Assembly (NCBI RefSeq): GCF_027596085.1
Contig: NC_072463.1
Coordinates: 1,740,210-1,804,209 of the forward strand
Reading direction: 5' to 3'
DNA from: Anoplopoma fimbria
Taxonomy: Eukaryota; Chordata; Actinopteri; Perciformes; Anoplopomatidae
Length of the DNA: 64,000 nt
In this document: positions 10,067 to 24,160 of the stretch, in pieces
Position numbering within the stretch: position 1 is the stretch's first letter
Layout: each line of letters opens with the position of its first letter
Notes under the pieces: generated by a model
What the model saw: the letters and a program-made list of their open reading frames with translations, nothing else
The model's database searches: none
What the model was told of the DNA's origin: nothing
Translations under genes and position numbers: made by a program

Positions 10067-13000
10067 CTTGATAATCACTTTTTTCGACATACTATACTAT
10101 GACTTTTTTGCATACTATAGTATGACTTTTTTCGACATACAATACTATGACTTGATAATCACTTTTTTCGACATACTATACTATGACTTTTTTTACTTTT
10201 TTCGACATCCTATACTATGACTTTTTTCGGCATACTATACTATGACTTTTTTCATGACTTTTTTCATACATACTATACTATGACTTTTTTCGACATACTA
10301 TAGTATGACTTTTTTCGACATACTATACTATGACTTTTTTCGACATACTATACTATGACTTTTTTCGACATACTATACTATAACTTTTTTCGACATACTA
10401 TAGTATGACTTTTTTCGACATACTATACTATGACTTTTTTTTCATTTTTTACGACATACTATACTATGACTTTTTTCAACATACTATTCTATTCCTTTTT
10501 TCAACATATTATACTGTTACTTTTTAACTTTTTTTCGACATACTATACTATGACTTTTTTATGACTTTTTCGACATACTATACTATGACTTTTTTCATGA
10601 CTTTTTCGACATACTATACTATGACTTTTTTCGACATACTATACTATGACTTTTTTCGACATACTATACTATGACTTTTTCGACATACTATACTATGACT
10701 TTTTTTTATGACTTTTTTCGACATCCTATACTATGACTTTTTTCGGCATACTATTCAATGACTTTTTTCGACATACTATAGTATGACTTTTTTCGACATA
10801 CAATACTATGACTTGATAATCACTTTTTTCGACATACTATACTATGACTTTTTTGGCATACTATAGTATGACTTTTTCGACATACTATACTATGACTTGA
10901 TAATCACTTTTTTTCGACATACTATACTATGACTTTTTCGACATACTATTCAATGACTTTTTTCGACATACTATAGTATGACTTTTTTCATGACATGACT
11001 TTTTTGAGATACTATACTATGACTTTTTTCGACATACTATACTATGACTTGACAATCACTTTTTTCGACATGCTATACTATGACTTTTTTTCATGACTTT
11101 TTTCGACATACTATACTATGACTTTTTTTCATGACTTTTTTGAGATACTATACTATGACTTTTTTTCGACATACTATACTATGACTTGACAATCACTTTT
11201 TTCGACATACTATACTATGACTTTTTTTCATGACTTTTTTCGACATACTATACTATGACTTTTTTTCATGACTTTTTACGACATACTATACTATGACTGT
11301 TTTCAACATACTATACTATTGATTTTTTCGACAAACTATACTTTGACTTTTTTCATGACATACTATACTATGACTTTTTTCATGACTTTTTCGACATACT
11401 ATACTATGACTGTTTTCAACATACTATACTATGACTTAATAATCACTTTTTTCGACATACTATGACTTTTTTTCATGACTTTTTTCGACATACTATACTA
11501 TGACTTTTTTCGACATACTATACTATGACTTTTTTCAACATATTATACTGTTACTTTTTAATTCTTTTTTTCGACATACTATACTATGACTTTTTTTCAT
11601 GACTTTTTTCGACATACTATACTATGACTGTTTTCAACATACGATACTATGACTTAATAATCACTTTTTTCGACATACTATACTATGACTTTTTTAGACA
11701 TACTATACTATGACTTTTTTCATCACTTTTTTCGACATACTATACTATGACTTTTTTTCATGACAGACATACTATACTATGACTTTTTTTCATGACTTTT
11801 TTCGACATACTATACTATGACTTTTTTTCATGACTTTTTACGACATACTATACTATGACTTTTTTTCAACATACTATTCTATTCCTTTTTTCAACATATT
11901 ATACTGTTACTTTTTAATTCTTTTTTCAACATACTACACTATGACTTTTTCGACATATACTATTTTTCGACATACTATACTATGACTTTTTTTTCATGAC
12001 TTTTTTCGACATACTATACTATGACTTTTTTCGACATACTATACTATGACTTTTTTTCATGACTTTTTTCGACATACTATACTATGACTGTTTTCAACAT
12101 ACGATACTATGACTTAATAATCACTTTTTTTCGACATACTATACTATTACTTTTTTCAACAATACTATACTTTGATTTTTTTCACATACTATACTATGAC
12201 TTTTATTCATGACTTTTTTCGACATACTATACTATGACTTTTTCATCACTTTTTTTCGACATACATACTATACTATGACTTTTCATGGCTTTTTTCGACA
12301 TACTATACTATGACTTTTTTTCATGACTTTTTTCGACATACTATACTATGACTTTTTTCATGACTTTTTTCGACATACTATACTATGACTTTTTTTCGAC
12401 ATACTATACTATGACTTAATAATCTATGACTTTTTCGACATACTATACTATGACTTTTATTCATCACTTTTTTCGACATACAATACTATGACTTTTTTTC
12501 ATGACTTTTTCGACATACTATACTATGACTTTTTTCGACATACTATACTATGACTTTTTTCGACATACTATACTATGACTTTTTTCGACATACTATTCAA
12601 TGACTTTTTTCGACATACTATAGTATGACTTTTTTTTTTCATGACTTTTTCGACATACTATACTATGACTGTTTTCAACATACTATACTATGACTTAATA
12701 ATCACTTTTTTCGACATACTATACTATGACTTTTTTTCATGACTTTTTTCGACATACTATAGTATGACTTTTTTTCATGACTTTTTTCGACATACTATAC
12801 TATGACTTTTTTCATCACTTTTTTCGACATACTATACTATGACTTTTTTCATCACTTTTTTCGACATACTATACTATGACTTTTTTCAACATACTATACT
12901 ATGACTTTTTTTCATGACTTTTTTCGACATACTATACTATGACTTTTTTCGACATACTATACTATGACTTTTTTTCATGACTTTTTTCGACATACTATAC

Positions 13001-16000
13001 TATGACTTTTTTCGACATACTATACTATGACTGTTTTCAACATACTATACTATGACTTTTTTCCATGACTTTTTTCGACATACTATACTATGACTTTTTT
13101 TCATGACTTTTTTCGACATACTATACTATGACTTTTTTCATGACTTTTTTCGACATACTATACTATGACTTTTTTTCATGACTTTTTCGACATACTATAC
13201 TATGACTTTTTTTCATGACTTTTTTCGACATACTATACTATGACTTTTTTCGACATACTATACTATGACTTTTTTCGACATACTATACTATGACTTTTTT
13301 TCATGACTTTTTTCGACATACTATACTATGACTTTTTTCATGAACATACTATACTATGACTTTTTTTGACATACTATACAATTACTTTTTATCACTTTAT
13401 TCAACATACTATACTGACTTTTTTCATGACTTTTTTCGACATACTATACTATGACTTTTTTAGACATACAATACTATGACTTGATAATCACTTTTTTCGA
13501 CATACTATACTATGACTTTTTTTCATTTTTTTATGACTTTTTTCGACATCCTATACTATGACTTTTTTCGGCATACTATTCAATGACTTTTTTCGACATA
13601 CTATAGTATGACTTTTTTCGACATACAATACTATGACTTGATAATCACTTTTTTCGACATACTATACTATGACTTTTTTCGACATACTATAGTATGACTT
13701 TTTTCGACATACTATACTATGACTTGATAATCACTTTTTTCGACATACTATACTATGACTTTTTTTCATGACTTTTTTCGACATACTATACTATGACTTT
13801 TTTCGACATACTATACTATGACTTTTTTTCATGACTTTTTTCGACATACTATACTATGACTTTTTTTTTTCGACATACTATAGTATGACTTTTTTCGACA
13901 TACTATACTATGACTTTTTTCGACATACTATAGTATGACTTTTTTCGACATACTATACTATAACTTTTTTTATACATACTATACTTTTATGACTTTTTTC
14001 GACATACTATACTATGACTTTTTTCATGACTTTTTACGACATACTATACTATGACTTTTTTTCAACATACTATTCTATTCCTTTTTTCAACATATTATAC
14101 TGTTACTTTTTAATTCTTTTTTCGACATACTATACTATGACTTTTTTATGAATTTTTCGACATACTATACTATGACTTTTTTTCATGACTTTTTTCGACA
14201 TACTATACTATGACTTTTTTCGACATACTATACTATGACTTTTTCAACATACTATACTATGACTTAATAATTTTTCGACATACTATACTATGACTTTTTT
14301 TATGACTTTTTTCGACATCCTATACTATGAATTTTATGGCATACTATTCAATGACTTTTTCAACATACATACTATACTTTTTTTTATGACTTTTTCGACA
14401 TACTATACTATGACTTTGATAATCACTTTTTTCGACATACTATACTATGACTTTTTTCACATACTATAGTATGACTTTTTTTCGACATACTATACTATGA
14501 CTTTTTAATCACTTTTTTCGACATACTATACTATGACTTTTTTCAGACATACTATTCAATGACTTTTTTCGACATACTATAGTATGACAAATTTTTTTCA
14601 TGACTTTTTTGAGATACTATACTATGACTTTTTTCGACATACTATACTATGACTTGACAATCACTTTTTTCGACATACTATACTATGACTTTTTTTCATG
14701 ACTTTTTCGACATACTATACTATGACTTTTTTTCATGACTTTTTTGAGATACTATACTATGACTTTTTTCGACATACTATACTATGACTTGATAATCATT
14801 TTTTCGACATACTATACTATGACTTTTTTTCATGACTTTTTCGACATACTATACTATGACTTTTTTTCATGACTTTTTACGACTATACTATACTATGACT
14901 TTTTTCAACATACTATACTATTAATTTTTTCGACAAACTATACTTTGACTTTTTTCGACATACTATACTATGACTTTTTTTTCATGACTTTTCCGACATA
15001 CTATACTATGACTGTTTTTAACATACCATACTATGACTTAATAATCACTTTTTTCACATACATACTATGACTTTTTTCATGACTTTTTTCGACATACTAT
15101 ACTATGACTTTTTTTTTTTTCGACATACTATACTATGACTTTTTTCAACATATTATACTGTTACTTTTTAATTCATTTTTCGACATACTATACTATGACT
15201 TTTTTTCATGACTTTTTTCGACATACTATACTATGACTGTTTTCAACATACTATACTATGACTTTTTTTAACTTTTTTCGACATACTATGACTTTTTTCG
15301 ACATACATACTTACTATGACTTTTTTCGACATACTATACTATGACTTTTTTATGACTTTTTTCGACATACTATACTATGACTTTTTTTTCATGACTTTTC
15401 CGACATACTATACTATGACTTTTTTCATGACTTTTTTCGACATACTATACTATGACTTTTTTTCATGACTTTTTACGACATACTATACTATGACTTTTTT
15501 TCAACATACCATGACTTTTTTCAACATACTGTACTATGACTTTTTCATTAATTTCGACATACTATACTATGACTTTTTTATGACTTTTTTCGACATACTA
15601 TACTATGACTTTTTTTCATGACTTTTTTCGACATACTATACTATGACTTTTTTCGACATACTATACTATGACTTTTTTCATGACTTTTTATGACATACTA
15701 TACTATGACTGTTTTCAACATACTATACTATGACTTAATAATCACTTTTTTCGACATACTATACTATTACTTTTTTCGACATACTATACTTTGACTTTTT
15801 TCGACATACTATACTATGACTTTTATTCATCACTTTTTTCGACATACTATACTATGACTTTTTTCATCACTTTTTTCGACATACTATACTATGACTTTTT
15901 TTCATGACTTTTTTCGACATACTATACTATGACTTTTTTTCATGACTTTTTTCGACATACTATACTATGACTTTTTTTCATGACTTTTTACGACATACTA

Positions 16001-17316
16001 TACTATGACTTTTTTCGACATACTATACTATGACTTTTTAATAATGACTTTTTTCGACATACTATACTATGACTTTTTTTCATGACTTTTTTCGACATAC
16101 TATACTATGACTTTTTTTCATGACTTTTTCGACATACTATACTATGACTTTTTTCGACATACTATACTATGACTTTTTTCGACATACTATACTATGACTT
16201 TTTTCGGCATACTATTCAATGACTTTTTTCGACATACTATAGTATGACTTTTTTTCATGACTTTTTTCGACATACTATACTATGACTTTTTTCAACATAC
16301 TATACTATGACTTAATAATCACTTTTTTCGACATACTATACTATGACTTTTTTTCATGACTTTTTACATACTATAGTATGACTTTTTTTCATGACTTTTT
16401 TCGACATACTATACTATGACTTTTTTCATCACTTTTTTCGACATACTATACTATGACTTTTATTCATCACTTTTTTCGACATACTATACTATGACTGTTT
16501 TCAACATACAATACTATGACTTTTTTTCATGACTTTTTTCGACATACTATACTATGACTTTTTTCGACATACTATACTATGACTTTTTTTCATGACTTTT
16601 TTCGACAAACTATACTTTGAGTTTTTTCGACATACTATACTATGACTGTTTTCAACATACAATCCTATGACTTTTTTCATCACTTTTTTCGACATACTAT
16701 ACTATGACTTTTTTTCATGACTTTTTTCGACATACTATACTATGACTTTTTTTTTTCGACATACTATACTATGACTTTTTTTCATGACTTTTTACGACAT
16801 ACTATACTATGACTTTTTTTCATGACTTTTTTCGACATACTATACTATGACTTTTTTCGACATACTATACTATGACATGACTTTTTACGACATACTATAC
16901 TATGACTTTTTTCGACATACTATACCATGACTTTTTTCATGGCTTTTTTCGGCATACTATAGTATAACTTTTTTTGACATACTATACAATTACTTTTTAT
17001 CACTTTATTCAACGTACTATACTGACTGTTTTCATGACGTTTTTCGACTTACTATACTATGACTTTTTTAGACATACAATACTATGACTTGACAATCACT
17101 TTTTTCGACATACTATACTATGACTTTTTTTCATGACTTTTTTCGACATACTATACTATGACTTTTTTCGACATGGACATACTATACTATGACTTTTTTT
17201 CATGACTTTTTACGACATACTATACTATGACTGTTTTCAACATACTATACTATGACTTAATAATCACTTTTTTCGACATACTATACTATGACTTTTTTCG
17301 ACGTACTATACTATGA

Positions 17317-17613
17317 CTGGTTAGTTGGTGGGGAGGTGTATTATACCACAGTGATTCTGTCACCATTGCCTGTCACACGGAAAGTGTCCTGGTTCCAAAT
17401 GAAAAGCAGCCTGAGTCCACGACCAAATTCTCCTCCATCTCTCTGGTGTCCATTTTGGTGGATCATGCTGATGATGGTTTGGAGCTGCATGACAACATTC
17501 AGCAATGTGGTAGGTTGCCTAACTCTGCAATACTAGATAAACTGGATACCTCTCACACCTTCCAGATTCCCAAACTAACGATTGATGACATACAATACTA
17601 TTACCTTCATTGA
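17317..17613 (+). other. 98-codon open segment of unknown origin within satellite
   Basis: About 270 bp of non-satellite DNA reads open from a satellite-derived TGA (17314-17316) to TGA at 17611-17613, with no stop between. The peptide has balanced, protein-like composition, e.g. SDSVTIACHTESVLVPNE, LVDHADDGLELHDN and HTFQIPKLTIDDIQ. There is no initiating Met in this frame, so it could be a captured exon or a piece of a transposon protein. I do not recognise it. A shorter Met-led frame (17288-17536) in another frame looks less protein-like. Confidence 0.4.
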
Positions 17614-17806
17614 CATACTACACTATCACTTTCATGACTTTTTTCGACATACTATACAATTACTTTTTTTTACATACTATACTATGACTTTTTTCGACAT
17701 ATTATACTGTGACCTTTTCAAGATAATATACTATGACTGTTTTTATGACTTCTTTTTCCACAATATATTATGACTTTTTTCCACATACAATACTATCACT
17801 TTTTTT

Positions 17807-18092
17807 TGTTACAACCCAGCTCAAAATCTGTGACATAAATGGGAGACCAGACTAGTGAAAAGTAATAAATAAGCAGATTTATTGAAAGTATACATTAACT
17901 AAACAAATAAAACATGGAGATTCAGTAATATATAATGAAAGCACTTGTTGATGTGTGGAGTTGTTTGGAGCAAACAAAACTGAACAGCAGCAGATTCATC
18001 CAGGGAGGGAGAGGGATCCATCTTCCATCAACAACGTGAAAGACAAATTAGAGCCAGCAAACAGGACGAAGTGGAAGGGAGGGGTCGTCACA
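17807..18092 (-). mobile_element. LTR, copy 2, 286 bp
   Basis: On the minus strand it starts TGTGACGACCCCTCCCTTCC and ends GAGCTGGGTTGTAACA (TG...CA), with AATAAA-type signal near its end. This is the shape of a small Gypsy-like LTR. No matching 5-bp target duplication is visible. Its left satellite flank (about 17697-17806) is the same as that of copy 1 (9669-9777), so the pair arose by duplication of the locus and not by two insertions. Confidence 0.75.
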
Positions 18093-18688
18093 ATACAATA
18101 AGAATTTTTTTATGACATTTTTCAACATACTATACTATGACTTAATAATCACATTTTTTTCGACATTCTATAGTATGACTTTTTGTGACTTTCTTTAGTA
18201 GGATTTTTTTACTTTATGGACATACTATTCTTTTACTTTTTTGTTTCTTTTTTCAACATAGTATGCTATGACTTTTTTTACTTACTATACAATGATTTTA
18301 ATTTATTTTTTGACAAACTATACTATGAATTTTTTCAACATACTATACTATGACTTTTTTTCTGGCTTTTTTCGACATACTATACTATGACGTTTTTTTT
18401 TACATAAAAATTGGATGGCTCTTTAATTCATTTTGACAAAGTATTCTATGTACTTTTTTTTTCTCTGTATGCTATACTACAACTTTTTCACTGAAATACT
18501 TTCCCACCGAAATACTTACCTATTTCTTTCCCATGACATTCTTTAGTAATCCATACTATGACTTTTTCGTGACATTTTTTGCCATTTATTTTGCCATTTT
18601 TTGCCATTTTTTGCCATACTACACATCATTGTGTAGTATTACGTCATTGTGTTTAGTATTAGTATAATGTTCATCACATTTTTCTGGC

Positions 18689-18774
18689 AAAATATAATTG
18701 TTAAGTGTGCCAGGTAAATGTCATTGTATACTAATACAATGACATTTACCTGGCACACTTAACAATTATATTTT
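18689..18774. repeat. Perfect 40-bp inverted repeat with 6-nt loop
   Basis: Left arm 18689-18728 and right arm 18735-18774 are exact reverse complements; the loop is TACTAA (18729-18734). The arm contains GTTAAGTGTGCCAGGTAAATG. It lies in the diverged right flank of the satellite. Confidence 0.97.
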
Positions 18775-18990
18775 TCTGACATTTTTCTGACATACTACAC
18801 TATAACATCTTTATGGCATACTATACAATTACAATTAAAACACATTCATAGCATTTAATACAATGACATTTTTATGGCATAACATACAATGACATTTTAT
18901 TGCATAATCAACAATGGCAATTCCTCGGCATATCATACAATTACATTTTAATAACATACTTTACAATGACACAGAAACTAACTTCGATGT

Positions 18991-19160
18991 TAGCTCTTTA
19001 AACCATTTACCATTCATTTGTAGGGCATAAATGTAACTTAAATGTTGTGATTGAACATTTCAGTGTCAAATAACATTGATAATTCAGTAACATGTTTACA
19101 TTGACCCCTCATTTAATTCTCAATTCAAAGTCTCCGCACAGACTGAACACAAAGAGAATT
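18991..19160. other. AT-rich intergenic DNA
   Basis: Right border of the satellite; no feature seen. Confidence 0.5.
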
Positions 19161-19520
19161 CTGTTTGCAGAAATCTGTGCCGAGCTCCTGCAGCCGGACA
19201 GCAACCAGGAGTCTGTGTGTGTGTTATGAAATGTGTGTGTGTGTGTGTGTGTGTGGTGCTTGCAGGCTGCAGTCATCCAACAGGGCTAGTTGAAACTAAT
19301 CTTGATATGTTGAACAAGCAAACTGGAGCACAAGCCACACTCCCCTCCTCCCCCCACTCCCTCCCTCACCCACTCTGATAAATAATAAACGACCTTTGAG
19401 TGGCTCCAATTTATGAGCCGGTGAGAGCAGGGGCCCGATAATGGACTAATTAGTTGTATCTCACATTAACTGATATCGGACACTCGGCTCCTCAATGCTA
19501 ACTTTTATGTCTGGGATCTG
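19161..19520. other. Candidate conserved non-coding element(s)
   Basis: Unique sequence with a short GT run at 19232-19255. 19375-19495 is the strongest part: TAAATAATAAACGACC, CTCCAATTTATGAGCCG, GGGCCCGATAATGG, GACTAATTAGTTG (palindromic homeodomain-type core). Such blocks are typical of enhancers around developmental regulators. Inferred only. Confidence 0.35.
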
Positions 19521-19786
19521 CCCCGGGGGGCCCCGATTTGGGACACCCAAAATGGAGGAGGGAGGAGGGTAAATGGGGTAATTTTTCTGTTCCGGTGAGA
19601 CCGGTGGTGGTGGAGGAGGAGGGGAGGGAGGGTGGAGGTATTTGGAGAGAAGGATCAACAACTACTAACAGGTATTTCTGTGTATCAAAGCGTCCACAAT
19701 CCCCAACGGAAACAAAACCATGAGAGGAGAAAATGCACAAACTGACAAAGTGGGTTTAGGAGTCTGGTCGTGCAGCGTTAGTGGAG
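19521..19786. other. GC-rich intergenic block
   Basis: Purine-rich on the plus strand (GGTGGTGGTGGAGG around 19600-19640). Overlapping short frames on both strands are compositional. Confidence 0.5.
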
Positions 19787-19828
19787 GGAGGAGGAGGAGG
19801 AGGAGGAGGAGGAGGAGGAGGAGGAGGA
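19787..19828. repeat. (GGA)n trinucleotide repeat
   Basis: Perfect (GGA)14. Confidence 0.95.
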
Positions 19829-20007
19829 ACAAGGCAGGGCGCTGAAAACAGGTGAGGCTTTGTTTGAGTTTGTGAGGTAGATCCATATCAGGAATCCTCT
19901 CCCGCTCTGCCTCGCGCTCTCTCCGAGGCGGATCAGTTTACGGCGTGGAGACTTGCTGTCGCCTCTCCATCGGCTGACAGACAGGCAGGAAGGAAGGCAG
20001 AGCAGGG

Positions 20008-20082
20008 AGAAGAAGAAGAAGAAGAAGAAGAAGAAGAAGAAGAAGAAGAAGAAGAAGAAGAAGAAGAAGAAGAAGAAGAAGA
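20008..20082. repeat. (GAA)n trinucleotide repeat
   Basis: About 25 perfect AGA/GAA units. GAA/TTC tracts of this length can form triplex DNA. Poly-Lys or poly-Phe frames over it are artefacts. Confidence 0.97.
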
Positions 20083-20129
20083 TCTCAGTCATGAAAACAC
20101 GACAAGATGGCTCCAAAAAAAGAGGATTC

Positions 20130-20360
20130 AGATGAGATTAGATAAAAGTTTTATGACCCCTGAGGGGGAACTGGGACGATCCGGCAGCAGCAGAGAACTG
20201 GATACTGATAAGAGCTGAGAATGGTGCGAACAGAGAGTGCTGAAGATAACACAACATGTACAAACAATAATAAACAGTATGAAAATAGAACAAGTGCAAC
20301 AAAAGACCTTGATAACAGTGTGTACACGAGGTGGAGATATAACATGACCCAGGGATTAAA
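20130..20360 (-). mobile_element. Probable LINE 3'-end relic
   Basis: On the minus strand it ends GTTCCCCCTCAGGGGTCAT then AAAACTTTTATCTAATCTCA, like the common fish LINE tail in which 'CCCC..GGGATCAATAAAG' precedes a (TATC)n run. Diverged; the other end is uncertain. Confidence 0.4.
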
Positions 20361-21384
20361 GATGACAGAGGAGGATTTGTGAACATCAAATCGCTCTTCA
20401 TGTTAACAGGTGGAGCAGCTAGTTTAAACATTAACGTGTCCAGATATGCAGAAGGGATTTTTTTTTTTAACATATTATTGAATGATCAGTTGACCACAAA
20501 TCATAAATGCATAATGTTCTATTTATCAATCTAGATCATTTTATTGCAGTGTTATAAAATATAATGGAAGTTAATGGCGCTCATATTGTGGTGCAATACA
20601 TTTAACTCAACAGTTATGTCTCTCTCCAGAAATCATAACCTGGTTACTCAACATAATCCTTGTCGTGAGCAGTTTCCTAGTTCCTACATGAAACTGTAAA
20701 ACAATCTAGATTTATTAATATCACCATACGGGTAAGAAGAAAAAATATATATACAGCTATTTAAACAAAGCAGTGCTAACATGCTCAAAATGACAGAATG
20801 TCATAATGTGAGCCATGTTCACCAACTTTACCTAGTGTGTTAGCATGTTAGCATAAGCTTATTAGCAGTAAACACAAAGTCCAGCTGAGGCTGATGTGAA
20901 TGTCATTTATTCTAGAGGTATTTGGTCATAAACCAAAGAATTGGACATATTAAAATGTTGATGATGGTGATTGATGAAAAATTAGAGGATCACTAAAATT
21001 ATAACAGTTCATTCTGTGGGGAACCTCTGATGTATAAATACTCAAAACGAAGGAGTGAAACATGTCTTTTTTTATTTCACATCCTAATGTTCAGTGTTAT
21101 CATAAAAAAAGGATATAAAGCACTACACCTCTTCTTATCCTCTTCTCCCTCGATGACTTAAGAGTGTTTGTTCTGGAGTTAATCCCTGACATGACGCCTG
21201 GTTTCTGCTCCGACACCGAAAGTAATCCAGCCCACTGCACAGAGAGAGACGAGGGGGGTGAGGAGGGGGAGATAGAGGAGGGGGGGAGTAAATCTGAACA
21301 GTAAGTGAGAGGTAGAGCAGGTTTGGATAATTAGTCACCTCATTTTCAATCACAGATCTGCACAGCTCTGTAACACGGTTGCAG
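20361..21384. other. AT-rich intergenic DNA
   Basis: No gene seen. 21220-21300 is purine-rich. The longest frame here runs across the following GT tract and is an artefact. Confidence 0.55.
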
Positions 21385-22640
<1,256 letters not shown>

Positions 22641-23006
22641 GTTGAGCTTGTTTGACCGTGAGTAACCGCCTCTGTTCTTCCCTCTAAAAACTCACCCAAC
22701 TGTCTGACAGGCCGTCATCCCGTCGGCGTGTTTCTCTGCTGCTTTACATACTTGTCCGGACATCTTCCAGCTGCTAAAACCAGCATGTCCTCCAGCGCTG
22801 GCACTGGTCCCAGTATGTCAGAGCACAGGGGCCGGATGAAGAGAGCCTCTCCAGGCAGAGTGACACTGATAGGCCTACTGCTCGTGCCTCCTCTTTCAGC
22901 TCCAGTTAACCAGAGCAGAAAGCTGGAAAACTGCTGCTGCTTCTTCACACCAGAGGCCTATCTACTGACAATGTTCAGCTTCTTTAGCTTTGGCCACCTG
23001 ATATGA
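22641..23006. other. Unclassified block with overlapping short frames on both strands
   Basis: Mid-GC. A 92-codon plus frame (22728-23006; SMSEHRGRMKRASPGRV) and a 77-codon minus frame (22715-22948; LFIRPLCSDILGPVPALED) overlap. Neither is recognised, and neither has splice or promoter support. It may be a relic of a repeat or old gene. Confidence 0.2.
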
Positions 23007-23009
23007 TTT

Positions 23010-23880
23010 AGCTTTCTGTAGCTTCAGCCTCTCAGTGTGCTTCAGCATCTAGTGTCCTTCATCCACATCTTTTTGGTGGGTCTTCTTATGTTCCATAATG
23101 GAACTACAAACTGAATTTGTTGCACAATCCTTTTGTATAATGACAATAAATAACCTTCTAGCCTTATTGACCTAAAGCTACGTTAGCTTTATTATTATTC
23201 CTGATGTCCCAGCTACTAAGCTTTAACTACTTTAGCTTTAGCTACTTAATATCATTTAGCTTATTTAGCTTTAGCTGAATAATATTCTTTAGCTATTTTG
23301 GCTTCGTTAACAGACGCCGCGGCTACTTAAGCTTCAGCTACCTATTATATTTGATCAACTTCAGCTTAAGCGACTTTAAAACCTTTTGATACTTTAGTTT
23401 TAGCGACCTGATACATTCGTCTTACGTGATTTCCTAAAACAGCGTTTGCTACCTTAGCTTTAGCTGCGTCATGGCCTACAGTAGCTAAAGCTTCTTGGTG
23501 CCCTTTAACGACTTTAGAATACGGTATCTATTGTAATAACCTTCAGTTCATTTAGATTTTAGCTACTTCAGCTGTATCTTACTTTCTTTTATTCTATATC
23601 GTTTAGCTTCAAACAAATATCCCTAAGCTACTTTTAGATTTAGCTTCTTAAAGTCCTACGTAATGCATTATTCTATACGAGCTATTTAAAACTACGCTTT
23701 AGCAGCCTGATGTGTTCAGCTACTTTAGCTACTTGGTGTCTTTTAGCAGCTTTAGCTCTTAATATCGCAGAGCTGTTAGCGACACGAAAACTTTATTTAT
23801 CTTAGCCTCAGCTACCTAACATCCTTTGGCTACTTTAGCTTTATTTATTTGATGTGCTTTAACTGGTTTTAGATGCCTAC
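23010..23880. repeat. Degenerate TTTAGCTACTTTAGCT-type repeat
   Basis: Dozens of TAGCT words (CTACTTTAGCTTTAGCTAC and variants such as TTAGCGACCTGATAC) spaced irregularly over ~0.87 kb. It looks like an old, decayed minisatellite. Confidence 0.7.
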
Positions 23881-24160
23881 ACAAAAAACTTGAAGTTACA
23901 GTGTTTGCTGTTGTTGCCATAGTTGTAGTTTCATTCTTCGCCCTACTTCTGGTAAAATGTAAACACACACTGATCATCAAGAAAGAGAAAACATTCAATA
24001 CATAAATGTAACTGTGTCCTGCTGCTGTTTTCCCCCTTAAAGGTCTTAAATATTCAGAAAAAAAGCATACGTTTTGGGTCATTTAAAGCACTTATTTTCA
24101 GATTATTTTAATTGTAGATGCATCGATCCTTCAGGGCTGCTTTGTTTCAGATAAGATCTG
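23881..24160. other. AT-rich intergenic DNA
   Basis: Nothing recognised. Confidence 0.5.

Larger units (their letters stand above)
6460..18990. repeat. Large AT-rich satellite array, core CGACATACTATACTATGAC + T(5-7)
   Basis: Hundreds of tandem units of about 25 bp: a 19-bp core followed by a T run. The centre (10067-17316) is highly homogeneous; both flanks (6460-9777 and 18093-18990) are diverged. Longer units insert a TCATGACTTTTTT spacer (~38 bp) or a TTGATAATCAC / TTAATAATCAC spacer. A variant core CATACTATAGTATG is a perfect 14-bp palindrome. T is confined almost wholly to the plus strand in the spacers. No gene belongs to the array itself; several mobile elements and one assembly gap lie within it and are listed separately. 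Confidence 0.97.

Noticed and set aside
9893..10220. Frames spanning the N run
   Set aside because: They cross an assembly gap and satellite DNA.
9778..18092. A full-length LTR retrotransposon with LTRs at both ends of 9.8-18.1 kb
   Set aside because: The interior is satellite with no gag-pol, and the outer left flank is duplicated with the LTR, so locus duplication fits better.
6460..18990. CRISPR-like array
   Set aside because: Spacers are T runs or a few recurring words, not unique; eukaryotic satellite.
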